Shown here: positions 43,916-54,097 of the stretch, piece after piece
Position numbering within the stretch: position 1 is the first letter of the stretch
How the letters are laid out: each line of letters opens with the position of its first letter
Source of the DNA: Mermis nigrescens
Lineage: Eukaryota > Nematoda > Enoplea > Mermithida > Mermithidae
NCBI GenBank assembly: GCA_036768485.1
Contig: JAVLUZ010000142.1
Location: 2,665,848 to 2,729,847 of the forward strand
DNA: 64,000 nucleotides
Direction: 5' to 3'
Program-made: the position numbers and the translations under genes
The notes under the pieces: model-generated
Told to the model about the DNA's origin: nothing
Database searches by the model: none
What the model saw: only the letters and a program-made list of their open reading frames with translations

Positions 43916-44870
43916 ATGCCGACGTCTTCTAACGCAGCTGTGACGAACAGCACAACAGACGACTTATCTGCACGCATAAGTCATTTCAAATTTCCACAAT
44001 TCGATAAACAAATCGAAAATTGGAAATATTACATTCAACGATTTGAGCTCGAACTTAACCTTCAGAATCTAGAAGGGCAAACAGAAGAGACCAAAAACGC
44101 ATGCAGAAACCTGTTACTTAAGTGCGTAGGCCCCGACTTATACGGACTCGTATCAGATCATTTTGAACCAAAATCGGCAACAGAAATCGATTATGTTGAA
44201 ATTAAAGCGTTTCTAGACAGTTATTTTCGTTCAACGACCAGCTACTTAGCTGAACGTATGAAATTCGGTCAGAGTATGCGAAAAACAGAGCAGTCAATTT
44301 CACAATTTCTTAGTGAATTACGTTCACTAGCAATCGGTTGTAGGTTCAGTAATACCCTCGAAGAACGATTACGCGATCAGGTTTTACTCGGTTTAAGAAA
44401 TCCTTCCATGCAGGAAGAGCTTTTCGGAACCACCCCGAGGATAACGTTAAATTATCAGACATAGAACGAACAGCATTACTGATCGAATCGGCTCAACGCC
44501 AATGAAAATCACTCGAGAACTCTGATGAACCCTTAGATAGCACGTCTATCAATAAGGTGCGTAAGTTCACAGAGAAGACGAGGTCAAAGGTTCAGTCTCG
44601 ACATACAGAATTTTCGAAAAATTCTAAATTTACACGAAAAATCTCAGTTGATCCGAAATTACAGTGTTTACGCTGTGGAAAAAAGCGTCATGAAACTTAC
44701 GAACGCTGTCCAGCGCAAAGTAACGTCTGTAAGTCGTGTAAACAAGTCGGTCACTGGGAAAAAGTGTGCTTAAAATCAGGGAACGTCACCCTGTTAAACG
44801 ATAAACGATCAAAAACGAAGATAAATTCGATCACAAATTCAACAATGTTCGGTTTTCCGGCCCCTTATTG
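43916..44870 (+). pseudogene. outer element Gag, frameshifted
   Basis: Gag forms the intracellular particle. From ATG 43,916 the frame encodes a helical capsid-type domain (FKFPQFDKQIENWKYYIQRF, then a YLAERMKFGQ...SISQFLSELRSLA segment typical of Gypsy Gag). Near 44,430 a frameshift ends this frame at 44,464. The other frame continues, meets a TGA at about 44,503, and then encodes two zinc knuckles: CLRCGKKRHETYERC (CX2CX4HX5C) and CKSCKQVGHWEKVC (CX2CX4HX4C). It ends TGA about 44,869, 40 bp before the inner element. Two lesions make it inactive. The frame running into Pol is shifted by one from Gag. Confidence 0.8.
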
Positions 44871-44909
44871 ATTTGATGCATTCAACGAAAGTTCGAATTC
44901 GGTTGGTTG

Positions 44910-45498
44910 TGTAACAAAAAAGCTAGTTTTACAGTATGATTTTATGACAGAATTCGTACGAGAAGTTAAGTCATTCGTTTACAGCATGCTTAGATTACGA
45001 GATATTCTTAATTTAACGCTCGATTACATAAAAAAATATATTTCGGGAATTCCTTTCTATCTGTTAGCCCACATGCTTATGCTCTAAATATTAGTTTTAT
45101 TCGTTCTTCGGGCAAAGTCCGGGAAATATTTAGTTGTAATGACGCAAATGAATTCGAAAGTGATTCGTTTTTATGAAAGCTTCTTCCTTTTCGACCTTGT
45201 ACCTAAAAAACGTCATTTAGTCACGCTTGTTTCAGTGTTAATTAGCCAATCGGAAATCGCGTTATCGTAATTCTACCGTAATCTCAACCAATAGAATAAT
45301 TCTCCACCTTTTTCGCGAAACTATAAAATATCTGTGCTTTAACGTTTTGGACAATTCTTTCTAATCCGGCTAACCCGGGGTTAAACCGAGTGTTTTCGGT
45401 GATACGTACGACGTTCGACGTGCAACGCTATACTTATTTACTGATTGATAATTGCTGCTACCGTAAATAAAAGATCTGCTTCGTAGCTGATGGTTACA
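44910..45498 (+). repeat. inner element 5' LTR
   Basis: TGTAACAAAA to GGTTACA. Contains a TATAAAAT box at about 45,323 that may be its promoter. Confidence 0.93.
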
Positions 45499-45570
45499 TT
45501 GTGGCGAGACGTTCGAGGACCGATCGCTGAAGTCAACTACAGTCACTTGCCACGACGGAGAATCAACAAG
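45499..45570 (+). promoter_or_regulatory. inner element leader: primer site and splice donor
   Basis: TTGTGGCGAGACGTTCGAGG follows the LTR and is the expected primer-binding region. A consensus donor, CAACAA|GTAAGT, lies at 45,564-45,575, upstream of every ATG of the long frame. A donor in the leader is what an element would use to make subgenomic RNAs for downstream genes. Confidence 0.5.
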
Positions 45571-45704
45571 TAAGTCCGTTAACTTTGTCTGATCAGTTCG
45601 TAGATATAATAAGAAGAGCTAGATATAACGTAAATTCTCGTAGGACAAGAAGTAATAGACTTTATTCTGAAAATAACTCGAGTGACTCAGAGGCTGAGGA
45701 GGAC

Positions 45705-47417
45705 ATGAATCAGGCAAACGCATTAGCTGATGTTCAAGCACTTTTACATCAAACTGTGGAAAACGTAAGAGAATTATATGATTCTAGGCCTATTTCACAA
45801 TCTCCGTCAAATTTAAAATCATTTAGCGGAGATCCGAATGATATAAACTGGTCTGAATGGGTACGTAATTTTTCACGCATGTCTGTGTTGGCTGGAGCGA
45901 CTGATTTTAGGCGCAAGTTAGCTTTATTGCCGCTTTATTTGAGGGATTCGGCTTTGTCATTTTATAACGAATTAGAAAAGCGTGATCCTGCTTTAAATTC
46001 GTGGGATGAGTGGTGTGAAGCTTTCTTGGAGCGTTTTCCTGATAATAGGCAGATGGATGTGAAGTATGAGCAGCTTGTGGCGCGAACGCAACAGAATGGT
46101 GAGAGTGTTACAACATTTGCGAGCGAGTTGAGACGATTGGCAAAAAGAGCGTTTCCGTCATGGCATGGTAATGGTGAGTATGATAATATCGTGAAAAATC
46201 ATTTTATAAATAGGCTAAATCCAAATTTAAGACGATGGGTGCAAAATGCGGAACCAGCTAGTTTTGAGGAAGCGGTAACGGAAGCAGAAAAACAGGAGTT
46301 GCGCGAAAAGCAGTGCGCGAGTAACTGGATAAGTAACTTAGCTACGACAGCGGATCAATTAGGTACATTAGTTAGGCAATTAAACGCGGTCAGTGTTGCA
46401 AATTCCGTGCCATTGGAAGGTACTCAAAACCAAAATCACGATTCAACTGATTATCCTTTTCTTGGTTCATCCAGGAATGGTTTTTCAAACACACGGAATT
46501 TTCCATCAAATTTTAACAATTTCGGTGCAAATAATCAGTTCAGTCGTGGTGGCAGTTTTAGGTCCCGTGGGAATTTTTATGGAGGTGCCTCAAGAGGGCC
46601 CTATTTCAACAGCAGAGGAGGTCGCCCCTATGGAAGGACTCCCAACGGAACTGTCATTTGCAATTACTGTGGTCGTGTGGGGCACTACCGCACAGCCTGT
46701 CCGCGTTGGCAAAATAATACGTATCAAGCTTCAAGATTTTCACAAAATGCGCAATGTGACGGTCCGTCGCGGACTACAGTGCCTAATGTCCGTGGCGTTT
46801 CGAATACTCGTGGTTCACGGGATGCCCAGCCGCGAACTCGGGTAGTTAGCACTCAAGTTCAGGAGGTAGGAGACTTGGAGCAAAACGATTATGGAAATTC
46901 GTCAGAAAGCCGGGAAAATTCAAATTTAGATCCCTTCAATTGCGACGATGTCGAGATTTCGAATTTTCATTCTTACGATCCCCCTACTTCCTCCATCCGA
47001 ATGGTCCTAAGTAGAGATTGTAATGAAATGCGCCACGAAACCCCGGAAAATATTGATTTGTATGTTTTCAATGGGAGCTCTGAGGGATCGGGGGAAGGCG
47101 ACCATCCCATTGAAATGATCCAGAATTATGGCTCAAGTTTTGAAGACGAAAGCTTTCGCGTATCTAATGAGAAAGGGACAAATGATAATGGAAAACTGGA
47201 TCAAATAGAAAGGACCGCGGATGATTTAAAAGCTGCAGCGTGTAAACAAAAGGCGCATAGTAAATTAAATGAAAAATTGTTAAGAAGTGTGAGCCGGAAA
47301 AGTATACGAAAGGTCGCAAATAAACGAAAGAGCTTAAGTAAGCATAATCTCATAAGATCAAACGTAAGTAAGGAATCAAAACGGCAACGAATTATTCAGT
47401 GGTTGCACTCTATAAAA
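45705..47417 (+). CDS. inner element Gag
   Basis: The open frame runs from upstream of the first ATG (45,705) through to 50,834 without a stop. The first part is Gag: a retrotransposon-gag helical domain around WSEWVRNFSRMSVLAGAT and WDEWCEAFLERFPD (about 45,850-46,290), an Asn/Gly/Arg-rich linker, and one CCHC knuckle CNYCGRVGHYRTAC (46,659-46,700). A long polar stretch follows up to the glycoprotein. A frame open to about 45,585 means a non-AUG start is possible. Gag forms the particle and binds the RNA. There is no stop between Gag and the next protein, so the unspliced product would be a Gag-glycoprotein-Pol fusion, which is unusual. Confidence 0.85.
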
Positions 47418-49350
47418 ATGGACGGCTTATGTAGAAATTTGAGACGCTTACCTCTGAGCATTGATACCATAGCTTTCCTTACGCTTATTCTGTTTTGCGG
47501 AACCGTTTTCGGGACTTCTAGTGCTGAACCGTATTATCAATGCGGGATGTCTCGGGGCGGACAAGCCTTTTTCGTTCCACCACACGTAATATGCACTCCT
47601 CCGAATTCGGGAAATCCTGAAATAAGCGTCACACTGAATATTTGGGAGCATAAAAGTAAGCTAGATAAAACCAGAGCAGTAAGATGCGTTATAAGGAATC
47701 GTACGATTTGTACGAATACAGGTTTTTTCGGTTCAAAAGGAATTGTTTTAGATCAGACTGAACAGTTATTAGTCACACCTGCTGAATGTTTACAAATCTG
47801 GATTGATAAAACTTATCATAAATTACCATTAATCGAAATAAAATCTGGAGTATGGGTGACGAATAACACTTTAAAACTGAAATATGTATGGTGCTGTCAT
47901 GATTCATGTGAGAGAGTAAGTAATATTTTACTAGAAGTGGGCGTAATCGCAACTGTGAATAAGGAAACAACTATCAGTGATTTAGGGGATACGGGAGGTT
48001 GTCCCCCTAGCCGCGGACTTTGTACTAATCCTTCCGGAACCATAATCTGGAATGCGAGCGATTTTAGCAATTTATGCCCAATTCAGAAAATAGGAACTTA
48101 TCCTGGTCGTATTATAGGCTCTCACGTAATCGTTGAATCTATTCAGGGCGCATTTAAACTAAAACATCCTGCTTCGCTGTGTAACTTATCGTCAATATAT
48201 TTTACCGAGCAAGGACCGATTCTTCAATTTCAAAACGAAACAAAATTATCGAAAGAATTATCAGATTTTAAAAATATTTCTGATTCATTTTCTGACTCCG
48301 ATCCGCAAAACGCTAAATTTCAATATTTATATGATAAAATTAATGAGCAAAATTTCCAAATTTTTCGAGCAATTTGGTCAGAATTGTGTCATTCGGCAAG
48401 AAGGCAATTAAAAATGATTTGGCAATTTTTAAAATTAGACCCAACGCTTGGGGCTCGTGCTCTTTTGCTTCGGAATGATATTGTTGCATCGTTTGCAGGA
48501 CAGGTACTGATGGTTTGGGAATGCGATCCTGTAATACCAGACGAGATCTTCTGGGATTATAAAATTAATAATACGTGCTACGAATATTTGCCTGCTAAAT
48601 TAGGAAATTTAACGCTTTTCATCGTACCGGGAAGTCGCGATTTAATATCTATATCACCGGTAGTTGATTGTAATCATCACGTTATAGGTATATATCATGA
48701 TCATAAGGTAGGATGGAGGACATCCTCAGGATCCATCCATGTTAGCTCAATACCGTACGAAGTTTCATGGAAAATTACTAAAAAAGTACTAACTTTTGAT
48801 TCTCCTGCTATTTTTCACGACCAAAAAGCGGGAATAGTCTCAACATTTGGCTTAATACGGAGTTATTCATCTCGTGTACTTAGACTAGAACAGCAATTTC
48901 AACGACTTTTAACCTATACGTCTAGCTTAACGTTAGATCCGGACGTAGTCTATAAAACTTTAGCAGGTACGAACTCGATGTTATCAAACGTTATCAATGG
49001 ACCCTCCCTGGCTATAGAAAGCGTCATAACGCATGGAGGTACATCAATTATTTCTGAACTAACGCAATTAATTTCAGGTCCATTACAATTATTACTGAAT
49101 TTATTAATTATCGCTGTCTTTATCATTCTCATGTTTCTCTTTTTCTGGTACGTTTTGAAATATTTACGTCATCGATGTAAGAAAAGTAAAAGACGGAAAC
49201 GTCGTAGTAAATCACCAAGAGAAAGAAATCAAAATTTTTCAGTTAATTTGCCACAACAAAACGAAATCGATAGGCATAATGAAATAATTTCACCAAATTT
49301 TTCAGATTTATTAATTCAAACTTTTTCTTCATTATTAAGAAAAGAAAGTA
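47418..49350 (+). CDS. inner element envelope-like membrane glycoprotein
   Basis: Within the Gag-Pol frame, an in-frame ATG (47,418) begins a classic signal peptide: basic start, hydrophobic DTIAFLTLILFCGTVFG, then small residues (TSSA). The ectodomain of roughly 510 residues has many cysteines (CCHDSC, GGCPPSRGLC, NNTCYEYLP) and at least eight N-glycosylation sites. Near 49,087-49,165 there is a membrane anchor (LLLNLLIIAVFIILMFLFFW), then a very basic tail. This is the topology of a type I viral fusion glycoprotein. An acceptor-like ATTATTCAG (47,391-47,399) lies 19 bp before its ATG, so splicing from the leader donor would make this the first ATG. The source family is uncertain: a class III (chuvirus/mononegavirus-like) origin is my guess. 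Confidence 0.7.
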
Positions 49351-52300
49351 ATGAAAATGATAATAAAAATGGTTCAACTAGTCAAAACGTAAATTCAGAA
49401 ATAAATGACCGTTGTCCTCGACTTGATATCTGGATTAATGACTGTGAAAAACCGGTAACGGGATTACTAGATTGCGGTTCTGATATTACGATAATCAGTG
49501 TTGATCTGTGTAAGCAATATAATCTAAAGATTGAGCTTCCGATCGTTAAACAATTCAGGACCGTAACTGAGGATATTGGGACAATCATAGGATCTGTATG
49601 GATAAAAGTTTCGCTCATATCGCCTAAAGTATTTTCGTCTGCACCTGAAGAAATGATACGCGTTCATGTCATTCAAAATTGCCCTGCGAACTTCGTTTTA
49701 GGGACAGACTATCAAAGAAGGTTTTCGAAAGTTGATATTCAGTGGAAAAATCAGAAAATTGATTTTGGTACTTTTAGCGTGCCTATGAAAACTTATTTAT
49801 ATCTGCCTGAGACAACTAGGGGCGCAGTAGTTGTGCATAAAACTGTTCTCGTTCCACCTAGGTCTATAGCTTTTATTTCTGCTTATGTCTCATTACCGTA
49901 TTCTCGCTTATATTCTTTCGTTTTCGAACCATTTCAAAAATTTATCGATAAATATCAAGTTCAAGTCGCATGCTCGATCGTTAGACCAGAAAATGATAAT
50001 ATACCTATTAATATTTTGAACGCTTCGTGTAATCCAATCATAATTTATGCTGGTTCCAAAATTGGCAAGGTAAGACTTTATCGAACGATAGAAGAAACTC
50101 AAGTTCTTTCAAATGCACGCGGCGCAACAGCTGAAATGCCTAAATCTAATTGTTTTCAGGACATTTTTGAAAAATTTAAGAATTTTTCTTTGGATGAAAA
50201 AGGAAAATTTTTAAATTTAATACAGCGATTTCGACACATTTTTGCGGTAAACGAAGAAGATTTAGGTCGTACTAATCTTACGGAACATCATATCGAAACG
50301 CTTACTGATAAGCCTACTCGTCAAATACCTTACAGAGTACCGCAAAAACAACGGGAAACTATAGACGCAGAAATAGACAAAATGCTGCAAAAACAAGTTA
50401 TTCAGCCATCAAGGAGTCCTTGGTCGAGTCCAATAGTCTTAGTACCGAAAAAGACGGGCGGTTTTAGATTTTGCGTGGACTATAGAAAATTAAATGCCAT
50501 CACTAAAAAGGATTCTTACCCATTGCCCAGAATTGATGATATTTTTGACACGGTCCAGGGGGCTACTTTTTTCTCAACTTTAGATCAAGCTTGGGGGTAT
50601 TGGCAGATTCCCGTAGCTAAAGCCGATAAGGAAAAAACGGCATTCATTACATATAAAGGTTTATATGAATTTAATGTTTTACCTTTCGGACTTTGTAATG
50701 CGCCGGCGACATTCCAGCGGCTTATGGACGTAGTTTTGAGTGGCCTACAATGGTCAACATCATACGTGGGCAGCAAGAAAATTCTGGGGGGGGGGGGGTG
50801 CAAGATTTTTTTGAAGGTCGAAAAATGGCCTTAAAAATGGTGGTATGGCGATAAAAACACCATTTTTCGACGTTTCTCATCAAGCACTATCCATTGGCAT
50901 CAAAAAATTGCGAAAAAAACGAAAAAAATTTTCAAAAATTGAATTCTGGGGGGGGGTATTTTGATTTCTGGGGGAGTATTTTGGTTTCTGGGGGGTGCAT
51001 ACCCCCAAACCCCACGCCCAGGTGTGGTCAACATTTCTAGTATATCTCGATGACATACTGATTTTCGGGAAGACATTCGACGAACACCTGAAACGATTAG
51101 AAGAAGTATTTTTAAGACTTGAAAGTGCTGGTCTAAAGCTACGCTTGCAAAAATGTAAATTTTTCTTAACGAAAATCGCATATTTAGGGCACGAAATTTC
51201 TAGTGAAGGTATTAATCCTGATCCTGAAAAAGTCAAAGCTGTTTTAGAATTTCCGGTTCCTATAAATGTTGATAACTTACGTAGTTTTCTTGGTTTAGCT
51301 GGTTATTATCGACGCTTTATTAAAGATTTTTCTAAAATAGCTAATCCATTACATACGATGCTAAAGAAAAATATCTCATTTAAATGGAACGAAGAATGTA
51401 ATAATGCATTACGTAAATTAAAACTTGCTTTAACATCGATACCGGTTTTGGCTCATCCTGATTTTTAAGAAGCCTTTCATTTTAATTACAGACGCATCGG
51501 GAGTAGGATTAGGAGCTGTTCTCTCGCAAGAAACCGAAAACGGGGAAAAACCTATTGCTTATGCGAGCAGAAGTTTAAATAAAGCGGAAAAAAATTATAG
51601 CGTAACTGAATTAGAAGCATTAGCAGTAGTGTGGGCTGTGAAACATTTTAGACAATATCTTTATCAACAAAAAGTCACTGTTGTCACCGATCATTCTGCT
51701 TTACAGCAAGTTCTAAAAAAACCGAATCCGTCGGGACGCATTGCTCGATGGGGTTTAGCCCTGCAAGATTTTCAAGAACTTATTATTAAGCATAGGGCAT
51801 GTAAGAAACATAGTAACGCAGATGCATTGTCTAGAAATTTAGCAGCTGCAACTTCAGCTATTCACGAACAAAATCAGAGCGTACAGGAGGAAAATGAGGA
51901 AGAAGAAAGTTTATCGAAATTTCGGGAAACACAAAGTAAGGATAGATTTTGCTCGATTTTATTGAATTTTCTGAAATATCAGGATCTCCCAATCGATGAT
52001 AAGGAAGCTAGGCACATAATTTTAATTGCTGATAAATACATAATTTTAAATAATTTATTGTATTTTATCGGAACACCGGGAAATAATCCAGAAGGTGATA
52101 AAAAGCTAGTCGTTCCAGAATCTTTGCGTGAAGAAATTTTAGAAGCACATCACGATGACGTGTTTTCTGGACATTTTGGGTTCGCACGTACATATGCGAA
52201 AATAAAATTGCATTATTTTTGGCGTACTTTATATCTTGACACCAAAAATCATTGCGAAAATTGCGTAAGCTGCGCAATGCGTAAATCGTTAAAACAAAAA

Positions 52301-53287
52301 GTTAAGGCTAATTTAATTCCTATACCGGTTACGGGACCATTTGACAGGGTAGCAGTTGACATTTTAGGACCCTTACCACTCACCGAAAACGGGAATAAAT
52401 ATATAATAGTCTTTACAGAATATTTAACGAAATACACTATAGCAAAAGCAATACCTGATTGTACGGCGAACTCGACGGCACAAGCTTTCGTGAATCAAAT
52501 AATTCTAAATCACGGTGCACCGCTAATATTGCTTTCGGATAAAGGTACGAATTTTTTGTCTGAGCTAGTATCTAAAATATGCCACCTGTGCGGAACGCGT
52601 AAAGTTAATACTACATCTTACCATCCGCAAACTGATGGACTAGTCGAACAATTTAATAAAACATTGGCAACAATCTTGTCGATGTACGTGAACAAAAAAC
52701 ATTCAGACTGGGATGCATTTTTGCCGTATGCTGTTTTTGCATATAATACTTCCCAGCAAGAATCTACGCGGTTTTCACCTTTTTTCTTGCTTTTCGGGCG
52801 ATCGCCAAACTTACCAATAGATAGCGCGCTTAATTTTGTGCCAAGTAGGTACAGAATAGACCTTGATGATTATGCAGAGGAAATGCAAAAATTATTTTCA
52901 GTTGCTTGGGCGTTAGCGAAGAAAAACATTGCAAAAGCGCAAGAACATCAAATGAATCAGTATAATAAAAAAACGCATGAATTTTCGATTAAGCAAGGTG
53001 ATGAAGTATATCGGTTTATACCGGGAGTTAAACCAAAGCAATCACCAAAGTTTGCGTTTAAGTGGCATGGGCCATATGTTGTGACTAACGTAAAATATCC
53101 GAATGTTAAAATAAGGATAAATAAAGATAAAAGTAATTGCGTGGAAGAGTGGGTACACATAAATTCGTTGAAGCCGAAAGGAAAGGGAATGTTTAGTAGG
53201 CAGGAACGTAAAAATCGAATTTGTGACGAACCCGAAGTAGAACGGGAAAATAATGAAATCAGTTGTAATTATATATGCGTCGAATAA
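49351..53287 (+). pseudogene. inner element Pol: protease, RT, RNase H, integrase
   Basis: Protease motif LLDCGSDITIIS (catalytic Asp codon at 49,470). Reverse transcriptase from about 50,290 (PWSSPIVLVPKKTGGFRFCV, first catalytic Asp in FFSTLDQAWGYWQI) is cut at 50,760 by a MITE and resumes at 51,035 with VYLDDILIFGK (the YxDD site). A one-base change in a T run at about 51,465 shifts the frame. RNase H (ITDASGVGLGAVLS) and integrase follow: an HHCC finger (HHDD...CENCVSC) and the DDE residues in VAVDILGPL, SDKGTNF and TDGLVEQFNK. The frame ends at 53,287. The MITE plus its duplication adds 274 bp (one base off a multiple of three). Correct for those two lesions and the whole Pol is open, so it was functional recently. 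Confidence 0.9.
50761..51026 (-). mobile_element. hAT-like MITE inside the inner reverse transcriptase
   Basis: 266 bp, from CATACGTGGGC to GCCCAGGTGTG, flanked by a perfect GTCAACAT (50,753-50,760; 51,027-51,034) that fits nTnnnnAn. It interrupts RT just before the catalytic YLDD. It has a 13-G run at 50,787-50,799. Being inside the youngest LTR element, it is the most recent insertion of the nest. Confidence 0.92.
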
Positions 53288-54097
53288 TAAAATAGTATTT
53301 AAAATATATAGCGTCATGTAATTTGTAAATTTTGTAAAATATATAATCGTATATTGCATGCATCAATGATATTATGTGTACATAGTCAAATATGATTATT
53401 TTTCGTTTTATTTTTATCAATAAAGAAATTAATACTCAAGTCTACATAAAATTTAAATAAATTATTCAAATATGATCATTCAAATCAGTATTTATGCTGT
53501 TCAAGTCATCATTGGTCAATTTCAGATTAAAATACATATGCATAACTGGCTATCGGGATCAAAAGATTGTTTAAAATATTCATTTCAAATCAAATTTTTT
53601 TCAAATTGGAAAAAAAAAGAAAATTCTAATTCTCTACATCTTTCCGGATTCTCACTGAATTGCACGGGACAAGTGATGCTTTCTTGATTAGTTCGTCGCG
53701 CAGAAAAGAAAATTAAAAAAAAAATTGAACAAAGAAAAAAAGATGATTGTATGAGAGTCAAAAAGAAAAAGAATCAAATATGAAAGGAAGCGCGGGATTC
53801 GTAATTATATTGTAAATCTTGTGCCTATTATATCGAGCACTCTCATTTTTGGACGTTTGTAGATACCAACAAATTATTTTCCTATAAAAAAAAATTATAA
53901 TTTTGTGGCGGAAAGCGCGTCACAACTCTCCACTAACTTTCTCATTAAAAAAATACTTTCTACTTACTATTTCTCATACTTTTAGAATGAGCACGTGGGT
54001 CGTTTTTGATCGGTTTTTGTATTTTTTCTGTTTTTTGTGTAGTTTCTTGTAATACAATGTGTTATAATATATGTATATATGTCCGTAGAACAACAAT
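53288..54097 (+). other. spacer between integrase and exonuclease, with splice-acceptor candidates
   Basis: AT-rich, no convincing protein. A strong acceptor-like tract, TTTTTCTGTTTTTTGTGTAG, ends at 54,042, and a weaker TCCGTAG ends at 54,086. Short upstream ATGs at 54,057 and 54,079 are out of frame with the exonuclease and would be skipped only by the second acceptor. Confidence 0.45.

Noticed and set aside
46393..46845. 150-codon overlapping frame inside inner Gag
   Set aside because: Alternate-frame shadow of the Gag linker; no independent start signal or domain.
53472..53687. 71-codon frame between integrase and exonuclease
   Set aside because: AT-rich, no motif, and preceded by many stops; more likely untranslated spacer.
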